In this document: positions 24,826-32,244 of the stretch, piece after piece
Layout of the letters: each line of letters starts with the position of its first letter
Numbering within the stretch: position 1 is the first letter of the stretch
NCBI GenBank assembly: GCA_964412365.1
Contig: CAYPOI010000003.1
Location: forward strand, 1 to 64,000
Origin: CAMTWZ01 sp964412365
Lineage (GTDB): Bacteria; Bacteroidota; Rhodothermia; Balneolales; HLUCCA01
Direction: 5' to 3'
DNA length: 64,000 nt
Notes under the pieces: generated by a model
Told to the model about the DNA's origin: nothing
Seen by the model: the letters and a program-made list of their open reading frames with translations, nothing else
Database searches by the model: none
Program-made: the position numbers and the translations under genes

Positions 24826-25801
24826 CGATCAGTTCGTTTGCAAATTCGGTGATAATGGTCGGGGGTGTGATCAGTGGCGGCATGAGGCGCATCACGTGGG
24901 GATCGTCGGAGGTTCCGGTGATCCAACCGCGATGAAACAATTGGGTAACGATGTCTTTGGCAGGTTTCGGCAGTTTGAGTCCGATCAGCGCCCCTTTTCC
25001 GCGCAGTTCAATCGGCGCGTCGATCAGGGCTACGTGGAGGGCTTCATACAGACGCGGGGCGTTCGACATGAGGTTGTGCTCGGAAATCTCGTTCAGAGTG
25101 GCTTCACATGCCGCCATGGCCATCATGCCGCCTGCGAAGGTGGAACCGAGGTCACCTAAGCTCAGGGTGGTGGCGATGTGTTCGGGCATGAGCACGGCGC
25201 CGATGGGAAAACCCGCTCCCAGACTTTTTGCAAGAGTGATGAGATCGGGACGCATCCCGAATCCTTCGCTGATGCTGAAGGTGCCTGTGCGTCCAACGCC
25301 GGTCTGGATTTCATCAAAAATGAGTATCACGCCATGCTGATTGCAGATTTCCCGAATGCGCTGGTAATAGGCCACATCCGCCATCACACATCCCGATATG
25401 CTTTGGATGGGTTCGAGAATGAGTCCGGCCACATCGTCGCGCGATTCGAGCACGGCTTGNNNNNNNNNNNNNNNNNNNNNNNNNNNNNNNNNNNNNNNNN
25501 NNNNNNNNNNNNNNNNNNNNNNNNNNNNNNNNNNNNNNNNNNNNNNNNNNNNNNNNNNNCGGGATGGATGATAGACGACATTCGAATAGAAGGGCAATTG
25601 CTGCGCCTGTTTGTAGATGGCTTCTGTGACGCGAGTTGGGGAATGACCTAAGATGGAGACGCAATGTCCGCCATATAAGTCGACATATTTCTTGCCGGCT
25701 TCATCAAACAGATGAATCCCTTCTCCCCGCTCGAACACGACGGGCCAGCGCGCATAGGTGAGCGCTTCGTAACGGTCTTCAATGGCTTTCCAATCGCTCA
25801 T
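24812..25801 (-). CDS. argD: Acylornithine aminotransferase, interrupted by assembly gap
   Basis: Class III PLP aminotransferase converting N-acylglutamate semialdehyde to N-acylornithine. Readable parts are the N-terminus (MSDWKAIEDRYEALTYARWP, then GGHCVSILGHSP) and the C-terminal half. The C-terminal half has LILEPIQSISGC, LIFDEIQTGVGRTG and the PLP-lysine region ITLAKSLGAGFPIGAVLMPE. A run of 100 N removes the substrate/PLP phosphate region. The two sides stay in one frame across the 34 undetermined codons, but family comparison suggests roughly 100 residues are missing. The start is the ATG overlapping the argC stop by 4 nt. Confidence 0.88.
   Translation of the reverse strand: MSDWKAIEDRYEALTYARWPVVFERGEGIHLFDEAGKKYVDLYGGHCVSILGHSPTRVTEAIYKQAQQLPFYSNVVYHPSXXXXXXXXXXXXXXXXXXXXXXXXXXXXXXXXXXQAVLESRDDVAGLILEPIQSISGCVMADVAYYQRIREICNQHGVILIFDEIQTGVGRTGTFSISEGFGMRPDLITLAKSLGAGFPIGAVLMPEHIATTLSLGDLGSTFAGGMMAMAACEATLNEISEHNLMSNAPRLYEALHVALIDAPIELRGKGALIGLKLPKPAKDIVTQLFHRGWITGTSDDPHVMRLMPPLITPPTIITEFANELIDVLQ
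25460..25559. other. Assembly gap of 100 N inside argD
   Basis: Exactly 100 N, a conventional placeholder for unknown length. From the argD family the true missing stretch is probably nearer 250-320 nt; this is an estimate by comparison with typical family spacing between YHPS and ILEPIQ. Confidence 0.9.
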
Positions 25802-26745
25802 AACAGTTGCGGAGGTGTGAGCAGACCCGTGGTTTCGGGCAGACCCAGCATGAGATTGAGGTTTTGCAGGGCTTGTCCGGCCGCGCCTTTTCCGAGATTG
25901 TCGATAGCGACGCCGATCAGGACATGGGTTCCTTGCTTCACCCATCCGATGTCGGCGAAGTTGGTTCCGATGACGGGTTTCAGTTCCGGCATTCCTTGGC
26001 GCAGACGCACCATCGGTGAGGATGCATAGGCATGTGCGAAGAGCGCATCCATGTCCACTTCTTTTTTCAACGTGGCTTGGATGGTAATCCAGATGCCGCG
26101 CACGAAGGGTCCGCTCACCGGAACGAAATGAACAGGGATGCCAATCGTATGACGGATTTCATCCAAATGCTGATGTTCGAATACCTTATAGGCTTTCAGA
26201 TTGCCGATTCGGGTGGATGAATGCGTGGTGGCAGACGGTGTGGCCCCGGAACCAGATGAACCCGTGACTCCAGTGATGAATACTTCATTTACGAGTCCCG
26301 CATCAGATAAGGGTTTGACTCCCAATTGGATGGCGGTCGCGAAGCAGCCGGGATTGGCCACGAAATCGGCTCCGACCAAACTATCCCGAAATGCCTCCAC
26401 CAAGCCATATATCGCACGGCAATCGGCACGATGGTCCGAGCCGATGTCCACGATCTTGCCTTTAAATCCGTTCGCGAGAAGCGCATCGACGATTGGCGCG
26501 GACTCGCCATGAGGCAATGCGAGAATCACCGCATCGACGCTGGTGGCACTTAGTGTGGCGATATCAAGGATCTTCAAATCATAATAGCCTTCAAACGCCG
26601 GGACCAATTCCTGAATCTTCTTCCCTGCCGAGCTCGCGCCATACAGCTCAGTGATGGAAATTCCCGGATGCGAGATCGCGATCCGAAGCACTTCCATCCC
26701 GGTGTATCCGCTGGCTCCTGCCATGGCGACCGTGTGACGTTTCAC
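25798..26745 (-). CDS. argC: N-acyl-gamma-glutamyl-phosphate reductase
   Basis: NADPH reduction of N-acylglutamyl phosphate to the semialdehyde. The 315-residue protein has the Rossmann motif GASGYTGMEVLR, the catalytic cysteine in ANPGCFATAIQLG, a GSSGSGATPS loop and a histidine-containing HFVPVSGPFVRG segment. Length is slightly below the usual 340. The ATG overlaps the stop of the P-loop gene by 4 nt and its own stop overlaps argD by 4 nt. Confidence 0.93.
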   Translation of the reverse strand: MKRHTVAMAGASGYTGMEVLRIAISHPGISITELYGASSAGKKIQELVPAFEGYYDLKILDIATLSATSVDAVILALPHGESAPIVDALLANGFKGKIVDIGSDHRADCRAIYGLVEAFRDSLVGADFVANPGCFATAIQLGVKPLSDAGLVNEVFITGVTGSSGSGATPSATTHSSTRIGNLKAYKVFEHQHLDEIRHTIGIPVHFVPVSGPFVRGIWITIQATLKKEVDMDALFAHAYASSPMVRLRQGMPELKPVIGTNFADIGWVKQGTHVLIGVAIDNLGKGAAGQALQNLNLMLGLPETTGLLTPPQLL

Positions 26746-27812
26746 AGGAAATCCTCCGTCTGTGGCTTCTTGAATGCGATTTCTTCAACCCAAGCGCCAA
26801 GTGTCGCGGAATCGGCGACGGCATTCACCGCACGGATTCCCATCGTGTTCTGGATGAATTGGATGCCGACCAAGTTATCGGTCACCGGACCCGTGAAAAT
26901 GTGGATATCACGATTGTATCTCTTCCGGAAAAAGTTATCTGCCGCCCAACAGCCCATGAAATCCTGCGCCGCGACGACATGACAGGTGATGTTGCGCTGG
27001 ATTTCCTTGTCCATCAGCAAGCTATCGACGCCATACGGACCAATGATTCCATCCCCGAATTCCATCACAATCACATCCGGCTTGAGAGAATTCAAATGAT
27101 GGATGAGGCCCTTGGCCATGGGTAGAATGTTTTTGCCGGTGGTTGAGACGAGTCCGGCTTCCGAGAAATGGGTGCAGAATGCGGCGCCTTGGTCCATCAT
27201 CGAGCGAACATCACGCATCAACGACGCACCTGTGAGTTTCACAGCCCCGACCTTGTATCCTTTATCGGCCAAATGCTTCACGATTTGCGATGCGGCCATG
27301 GTTTTACCCACATTCATCGCGGTTCCGGTGACACCGATCAAAGGTGCGGTGGATTCAAGCGAATACACCCAATCGATCGCATAATCCTGGATGCAAGCGT
27401 GCTTCATGTGTCCGTCGTCATTGACCATCACGGCTCCGAGGACTTCCACGCGCATCGCCGGACCAAAATCCGGATGCGGCGATTGGCACGCCCCGATGAT
27501 GCCACCCATGTTCAGGATATGCAGGATGTCGCCCGCTTTCACGGAACGGGGAATCACACCGCTGTATCCACGCAAGGCCTGACGTTCACCTAATGCGCCG
27601 ATAACGATTTTCCCGGGTCCGTAGGTCACGAACTCCCCTGTCGTGATTTCGAGCTTGTTGTAGGTGTCTTTGTCGTCGAGCGTGCGCACCGCGACCAAGT
27701 ATCCCTCTTGCGCCACCACATTTTTCGCCAATGTGATGGGATTCGTAAGTTTGACCGATCCGGAACTAGATGCGATGATGTCGGCGGTGATGGTTTCGAA
27801 TGCGATGGTCAT
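26742..27812 (-). CDS. P-loop protein of the arginine operon (DUF1611-like), unknown function
   Basis: The 356-residue protein is embedded between argG and argC with 4-nt overlaps on both sides, so it is almost certainly an arginine-pathway component. Residues 1-150 form an apparent beta-rich domain (VTYGPGKIVIGALGERQALR). A P-loop NTPase-like domain begins with GVTGTAMNVGKT (160-171), followed by VGAVKLTG and VIVMEFGDGIIGPYG, reminiscent of DUF1611, MobB and dethiobiotin synthetase domains. No arginine enzyme has this fold in the textbook pathway. The operon lacks argA, argJ and any GNAT acyltransferase, so this protein is a candidate for glutamate N-acylation. That is inference. Confidence 0.7.
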   Translation of the reverse strand: MTIAFETITADIIASSSGSVKLTNPITLAKNVVAQEGYLVAVRTLDDKDTYNKLEITTGEFVTYGPGKIVIGALGERQALRGYSGVIPRSVKAGDILHILNMGGIIGACQSPHPDFGPAMRVEVLGAVMVNDDGHMKHACIQDYAIDWVYSLESTAPLIGVTGTAMNVGKTMAASQIVKHLADKGYKVGAVKLTGASLMRDVRSMMDQGAAFCTHFSEAGLVSTTGKNILPMAKGLIHHLNSLKPDVIVMEFGDGIIGPYGVDSLLMDKEIQRNITCHVVAAQDFMGCWAADNFFRKRYNRDIHIFTGPVTDNLVGIQFIQNTMGIRAVNAVADSATLGAWVEEIAFKKPQTEDFL

Positions 27813-29008
27813 GAGTTCTGAACCTGATATGCGATTTGTGTGGCCATTCCGTGAAGTTTGGAGAACGCGCGGGCCTCTTCACCCGTCCATCCGCTCGATT
27901 CTTCGCCATATTTGGCGATCGACGAATTCATCAGACTGAAGGGGGATGCGGCCCCGAGCGGAAATACCTGTCCATTTCCGATATGAAGATCCACGGTTCC
28001 AGTTACGGTGCGCTGAGAATGCGCGAGGAAAGACTCGATGTCGCGCATCACGGGATCGAAATACTGTCCTTCATGCAGCAACATGCCATAGGTATCGCCC
28101 ATTTGGTCCTTGATATGGCGTTGCCACTTGGTGAGCGTGAGTTTCTCCAATTCCTTATGAGCCGCATAGAGGATGGTGGCGACCGGCGCTTCGAACCCGA
28201 TTCGACCCTTGATACCCAAAATGGTATCACCTAAATGCATGCCGCGTCCGACGCCATGCTTCCGGCCGATTTCTAGCACCTTTTGCAAAAGTGGGATGGA
28301 ATCCAGCGCTTGGCCGTTCAAACTGACCGGAAGTCCGTTTTCGAACCCGATAGACAGTGTTTCCGCGGGTTCTGTGAACGTCGCGGGGTTTTTGAGATGC
28401 GGGAACGCCTCGAACGGAAGCGCTTGCTCGGATGTCGTGGTTTCTTTTCCGCCGATGGTGGTGCCCCAGAGTCCGTCGTTGATCGAATATTGCGTGGTTT
28501 TGTCCGAGACCTCGAAGCCGCGATCGCGCAAGAATTGCGTGGTGAAGGCCCGGGTGAGACGCAAATCACGGATCGGTGTGAGGATGTCGACCCCAGGAAG
28601 CAAGGTGCGTAGTGCCACATCGAAACGCACCTGATCGTTGCCGGCCCCGGTCGAACCATGGGCGATGCGCGTGGCGCCGATGGATTTGGCATACCCGACG
28701 ACCTTTTCGGCCTGGATGAACCGCTCGGCACCTACGCACAGAGGATAGGTGCGGTCGCGGAGCACATTGCCTCGGATCAGCCAGCTCAGGATGTCCGTGT
28801 ACATGCTTTGCGTGCCGTCGATGGCGGTGAACGATGCCGCGCCGTAAGCCAAGGCTTTGGTTTCGAGAGCGAGCAGCGCGTCGGGCGAGAGGCCCGAGCA
28901 ATCCACCGTCACAGCATGCACCGGCGCGCCGTGGGTTTCGTTCAGGTACGGAATGCAGAAGCTGGTATCCAGACCTCCGCTATAAGCGAGTATGATGGGT
29001 GATGACAT
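27809..29008 (-). CDS. argG: Argininosuccinate synthase
   Basis: ATP-dependent condensation of citrulline and aspartate. The 399-residue protein has the PP-loop AYSGGLDTSFCIPYL, IAHGSTGAGNDQVRFD, and the ERRGIxGRGxH-equivalent region KHGVGRGMHLGDTILG followed by GIKGRIGFEAP. The sequence is the divergent Bacteroidota-type ArgG. It is the first gene of the minus-strand arginine operon, and a strong terminator hairpin ends 12 nt before its ATG. Confidence 0.94.
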   Translation of the reverse strand: MSSPIILAYSGGLDTSFCIPYLNETHGAPVHAVTVDCSGLSPDALLALETKALAYGAASFTAIDGTQSMYTDILSWLIRGNVLRDRTYPLCVGAERFIQAEKVVGYAKSIGATRIAHGSTGAGNDQVRFDVALRTLLPGVDILTPIRDLRLTRAFTTQFLRDRGFEVSDKTTQYSINDGLWGTTIGGKETTTSEQALPFEAFPHLKNPATFTEPAETLSIGFENGLPVSLNGQALDSIPLLQKVLEIGRKHGVGRGMHLGDTILGIKGRIGFEAPVATILYAAHKELEKLTLTKWQRHIKDQMGDTYGMLLHEGQYFDPVMRDIESFLAHSQRTVTGTVDLHIGNGQVFPLGAASPFSLMNSSIAKYGEESSGWTGEEARAFSKLHGMATQIAYQVQNS

Positions 29009-29020
29009 GGGTTTATGGGC

Positions 29021-29056
29021 AAAAAAAAAGGCAGGATCTGCGAAGATCCTGCCTTT
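29021..29056 (-). terminator. Terminator hairpin in the argG leader (possible attenuator)
   Basis: Read on the minus strand, a perfect 13-bp stem (aaaggcaggatct/agatcctgccttt, 4-nt loop) is followed by nine T and then, 12 nt later, the argG ATG. No gene ends upstream on this strand because queG is divergent, so termination here would act only on the argG leader. I could not find an obvious antiterminator by eye. Confidence 0.8.
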
Positions 29057-29079
29057 ATTGAATGTGGTTGTTCCCTACT

Positions 29080-29157
29080 TCAAGACATAGCCTTCGCCGA
29101 CGGAGTCCGTTTGGTCCTCTCGTTGCGAAATGGGCTTAGCGCTGATTTGTTGAACAT
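29080..29157 (-). CDS. Possible arginine leader peptide
   Basis: A 25-codon ORF (MFNKSALSPFRNERTKRTPS, then AKAMS) ends 24 nt before the argG leader hairpin. It has three Arg codons (CGC, AGG, CGG) within seven positions. A -7-like TATCATTG (29168-29161) lies 3 nt before the ATG, which would make the message leaderless, as seems common here. The Arg codons are not contiguous and the same bases are open in another frame, so the peptide is only a candidate. Confidence 0.3.
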   Translation of the reverse strand: MFNKSALSPFRNERTKRTPSAKAMS

Positions 29158-29215
29158 CCCCAATGATAATTCTTTTTGAAGGGAAATGGAAATAGGTTTT
29201 GCCCTACCTTCCCCC

Positions 29216-30163
29216 ATGTCCCTCAAACTCCTCATCCGTGATGAAGCCAAGCGACTCGGTTTCGAGGCCTGCGGCTTCGCCAAGGCCACGCGCCTGGATA
29301 CGGAAGCAGAACATCTGGAGACCTGGCTGAAGGAAGACCGCCACGGAACGATGGCATGGATGGAAAATCACTTCGAGAAGCGCGTGGATCCGCGCCTGCT
29401 GGTCGATGGAGCCAAGACGGTGATTTCCGTGTTCCGCTCCTACAATCAGCCCGAGCAGCGTGCCGAGGACATCGCCCATCCCGAACGTCCGCGGATTTCC
29501 CTGTATGCCCAAGGCGACGATTACCACGACGTCCTAAAATCCTCCCTCGCCGAGCTCTTCGCCTTCATCCGCTCCTTGGCCGGCCACGTTGAGGGACGCG
29601 CATTCGTCGACTCCGCCCCCGTGCTCGACAAAGCCTGGGCGGTCCACGCCGGAATCGGCTGGCTCGGCAAGAACGCCAATGTGCTGAACAAAGACCTCGG
29701 CTCCTTCTTCTTCATCGGCGAACTGATCATCGACTTAGAGCTCGAACCCGACTCCCCTACCACCGATCATTGCGGCACCTGCACCCGCTGCATCGATGCG
29801 TGTCCTACCGACGCCATCTATCAACCCTACCGCGTCGACGCCACCCGATGCATCAGCTATTTGACGATCGAGCTACGCGAAGCCATTCCTGACGAATTTC
29901 ATGCATTCATGGGAAATTGGATGTATGGATGTGATATCTGTCAGGATGTGTGTCCGTGGAACCGGAAAGCCGAACCCGGCTCCGATCCCGCATTATTGGC
30001 TCGCATGGCCCTCCGCGAACGCGACCTTGATTTCTGGAACGAACTCGACCTCCCTCTGTACCAGGAGCTTTTCCGCAAAAGCGCAGTTAAGAGGACGAAG
30101 TTCTCAGGGCTGAAACGAAACATCGAAGTGATTGGACGAAATGATAAAGGGATGAAACGATGA
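29216..30163 (+). CDS. queG: Epoxyqueuosine reductase
   Basis: Cobalamin-dependent, two-[4Fe-4S] enzyme for the last step of queuosine tRNA modification. The 315-residue protein starts MSLKLLIRDEAKRLGFEACG. It carries the substrate-pocket VDSAPVLDKAWAVHAGIGW and the two cluster motifs CGTCTRCIDACP and CDICQDVCPWN. The catalytic aspartate is in VDSAPVLD. The start at 29216 is preferred to an ATG at 29186 on homology. The last ten codons form the left arm of a long inverted repeat. Confidence 0.93.
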   Translation: MSLKLLIRDEAKRLGFEACGFAKATRLDTEAEHLETWLKEDRHGTMAWMENHFEKRVDPRLLVDGAKTVISVFRSYNQPEQRAEDIAHPERPRISLYAQGDDYHDVLKSSLAELFAFIRSLAGHVEGRAFVDSAPVLDKAWAVHAGIGWLGKNANVLNKDLGSFFFIGELIIDLELEPDSPTTDHCGTCTRCIDACPTDAIYQPYRVDATRCISYLTIELREAIPDEFHAFMGNWMYGCDICQDVCPWNRKAEPGSDPALLARMALRERDLDFWNELDLPLYQELFRKSAVKRTKFSGLKRNIEVIGRNDKGMKR

Positions 30164-30206
30164 AGGCATCGGACACTTCATCATTTCATCCCTTCATCTA
30201 TTCATC
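30135..30206. repeat. Octad-word inverted repeat (TTCATC word) at queG 3' end
   Basis: Left arm 30135-30165 and right arm 30176-30206 are reverse complements at 26 of 31 positions, with a 10-nt loop. The right arm contains ttcatc four times at exact 8-nt steps (30177, 30185, 30193, 30201). The left arm is the 3' end of queG, so the codons for the last residues are themselves word repeats. It lies between convergent genes and may act as a bidirectional terminator without a T-run. Confidence 0.78.
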
Positions 30207-30217
30207 TGGATCTTTCC

Positions 30218-30841
30218 CTAGAAAGACCCCTCACGGTCCTTCAAATGCTTATACAGCAATTCCCTTGCTCGGAAAATGTGGGCTTTGACGGTGCCAAGGG
30301 GTAGGTCGAGCATCTCCGCGATCTCCTGATAGCTTTTCTCTTCCATGTGCCGCATCTGGATCACTTCCTTGTATCGAGGTGGCAGCAGATCAATCGCTTC
30401 ACGGATGATCTTGGCACGCTGCGAATACTGGATGCTTTCATCTGTGACCTCGGAATCATCGGCCACTTCCAGCTTCATCTCGCCGTCTTTGGTCTGGACC
30501 GGCTCATCCAACGACATCGTGCGAAGTTTCTTTTTCCTCAGATGATCGATGGTATGGTTCGTGGCAATGCGGTACAGCCATGTCGAGAACGCATAAGTAG
30601 GATTGAATGAATGGATGTTGTCGAACGTCTTGGCGAAGATTTCTTGAAGCAGATCTTCGACCAGATCTCGATAATGAACCATCCTAAGCACATGAAAATA
30701 CAGGGGTTGATGATATTTCCTCATCAACAACCCAAAGGCCGCTTGATCGCCGCCGGAGGCACGGTTGACCCATTTAAGGTCTTCCAGACTGCTGGCTGAT
30801 GGGGTATGGCCTGTCGCTTGTTCCTGTTCTTGCTCACTCAT
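30218..30841 (-). CDS. ECF-type RNA polymerase sigma factor
   Basis: A 207-residue sigma-70 family group 4 factor. Region 2 covers FGLLMRKYHQPLYFHVLRMV to FSTWLYRIATNHTIDHLRKK. Region 4 covers LPPRYKEVIQMRHMEEKSYQ and the helix-turn-helix EIAEMLDLPLGTVKAHIFRA. The linker is long and acidic. No anti-sigma gene follows, since the gene ends against convergent queG, so its control must lie elsewhere. Expression starts in an AT-rich region shared with the divergent RRM gene. Confidence 0.9.
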   Translation of the reverse strand: MSEQEQEQATGHTPSASSLEDLKWVNRASGGDQAAFGLLMRKYHQPLYFHVLRMVHYRDLVEDLLQEIFAKTFDNIHSFNPTYAFSTWLYRIATNHTIDHLRKKKLRTMSLDEPVQTKDGEMKLEVADDSEVTDESIQYSQRAKIIREAIDLLPPRYKEVIQMRHMEEKSYQEIAEMLDLPLGTVKAHIFRARELLYKHLKDREGSF

Positions 30842-30866
30842 TGGGCAGAAAATAACAGTTTTAATG

Positions 30867-30900
30867 TTTTGTTTTTAAACACAAATAAATACTTATCTTG
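30867..30900 (+). promoter_or_regulatory. Promoter of the RRM protein gene
   Basis: TTTTG (30867-30871), 22 nt, then TATCTTG (30894-30900) matches the Bacteroidota promoter form. Transcription from here would give a leader of about 95 nt carrying a hairpin with 7-bp stem gcatcca/tggatgc (30943-30959) before the ATG at 31001. Confidence 0.5.
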
Positions 30901-31000
30901 AATTGTGTCTGTTCACGTGTGCTTACAGACCAACGTTGCATCGCATCCAAAGTGGATGCAGTCAACGCGAAAAAAAGCACTTATTACAATTGGATTCGGT

Positions 31001-31312
31001 ATGAATATTTATGTCGGTAATTTGCCTTACTCAACAGATGAAGAAGGCCTACGTCAAATGTTTTCCCAGTACGGTGAAGTTGCTTCAACGTCTGTGATTA
31101 TTGATCGCGCAACTGGTCGCTCACGCGGTTTCGGTTTCGTTGAAATGCCAAATGATGATGAAGCTCGTGAAGCTATTGAAACCATGCATGGTGCTGAACT
31201 CGCAGGTCGCGCTCTCGTTGCAAACGAAGCCCGCCCACGTGAAGAACGCCCATCAAACGGTGGTGGCGGTAGCAGAGACTCACGCGGTCCACGTCGCAAC
31301 AACTTCCGTTAA
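31001..31312 (+). CDS. Single-RRM RNA-binding protein
   Basis: The 103-residue protein has one RNA recognition motif with RNP2 NIYVGNL (residues 2-8) and RNP1 RSRGFGFVEM, followed by a glycine/arginine-rich tail (GGGGSRDSRGPRRNNFR). This is the cyanobacterial/Bacteroidota Rbp type, often abundant and cold-induced; its targets are unknown. The start MNIYVGN is certain from homology; an in-frame GTG at 30905 is not needed. The coding sequence uses more A/T-ending codons than its neighbours, consistent with high expression or a different origin. Confidence 0.9.
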   Translation: MNIYVGNLPYSTDEEGLRQMFSQYGEVASTSVIIDRATGRSRGFGFVEMPNDDEAREAIETMHGAELAGRALVANEARPREERPSNGGGGSRDSRGPRRNNFR

Positions 31313-31334
31313 TAACGGTCTGCATCGTATGCAC

Positions 31335-31365
31335 AAAAAGCCCGCTCTGCGGGCTTTTTTGTTTT
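31335..31365. terminator. Bidirectional Rho-independent terminator
   Basis: gcccgc/gcgggc stem flanked by A5 on the left and T6 on the right with a tct loop, so it works on both strands. It lies between the RRM gene (+) and the convergent ppx gene (-). Confidence 0.9.
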
Positions 31366-31380
31366 CAGGAACCTGAGTTC

Positions 31381-32244
31381 TTATTCCTGCTCGGCCAGCC
31401 AGAGCAACATGCCGTGGCGAATCCCTCCTGCCGAGACCTCTAATCGCTCCGCTCCGATCGCCCTCATCGCCGCGATCAGGATTCCCAATCCGGCCAAGAT
31501 CACATCTTCCCGTCCATGTAGAATTTCGGGATGCCGTTCTAACAAGGTCTGTGGCGTCAACCTCGACCAATCGTCTTGCAACGCGATCAACCCTTGCAGA
31601 CTCAAATCCGGACTCACGGCTTTCACAATCCCCGCTGTTCCGGCAACGCCTACGGCACGGATTCCATCACCTGAAAATCCCTTTTGCTGAAATTGTGACA
31701 TCAATTCGGCTTCGGCCCCAACCGGCGGTCTCCATCCATATCGCTCGCTGTAGCGTACGCTTCCTACATCAAACGAATGTTGTTGGCTGATCACACTATC
31801 TGTCGCCAAAATGAGCTCGGTGCTGCCTCCCCCGATGTCGATCACACAAATATTTCCATCCCTAGCTTCGGGCAGCATGGATAATGCTCCCACAAAGGTG
31901 ATGTCGGCCTCTTCATCGCCTGTGAGGATGCGGATGCGATACCCTGTGGCTTCTTCCACCATCCATAAGAATTCGATGCGGTTGGCCGCATCTCGCACAG
32001 CCGACGTGGCGGTAATGACAACAGGTAGCACGCCGAATCGCTCATAAATCGCATCGCGATACTCCACGAGCACCGAAATGACCTCCATCATTTTGTCCGG
32101 ATGCAGATTTCCGCTTCCATCCACACCTTTTCCTAATCGTGGGATGCGCTCCTCTTCATACAAGGGCGTGATGATGCCATCGACCACATCCGCCACCAAC
32201 AGCAAGACGGTATTCGTGCCGATATCGATTGCGGCGGCTCTCAT
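31381..32244 (-). CDS. Exopolyphosphatase / pppGpp phosphohydrolase family
   Basis: ASKHA-fold protein of 287 residues with phosphate-1 motif AAIDIGTNTVLLLVAD, VITATSAVRDAANR, phosphate-2 motif VIDIGGGSTELILA and GVAGTAGIV. It is a short Ppx/GppA without the C-terminal HD-like domain. Likely activity is hydrolysis of polyphosphate or pppGpp. The start MRAAAIDIGTN overlaps the prmA stop by 4 nt; an in-frame ATG at 32271 is upstream. Confidence 0.87.
   Translation of the reverse strand: MRAAAIDIGTNTVLLLVADVVDGIITPLYEEERIPRLGKGVDGSGNLHPDKMMEVISVLVEYRDAIYERFGVLPVVITATSAVRDAANRIEFLWMVEEATGYRIRILTGDEEADITFVGALSMLPEARDGNICVIDIGGGSTELILATDSVISQQHSFDVGSVRYSERYGWRPPVGAEAELMSQFQQKGFSGDGIRAVGVAGTAGIVKAVSPDLSLQGLIALQDDWSRLTPQTLLERHPEILHGREDVILAGLGILIAAMRAIGAERLEVSAGGIRHGMLLWLAEQE

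Noticed and set aside
20653..29008. Horizontal acquisition of the arginine operon
   Set aside because: Base composition and codon choice look like the surroundings, and there are no flanking mobile-element or tRNA-site signs.
29080..29289. A longer 69-codon minus-strand ORF upstream of argG
   Set aside because: Its first part is antisense to queG; only the last 25 codons lie in the leader and are considered as a possible leader peptide.
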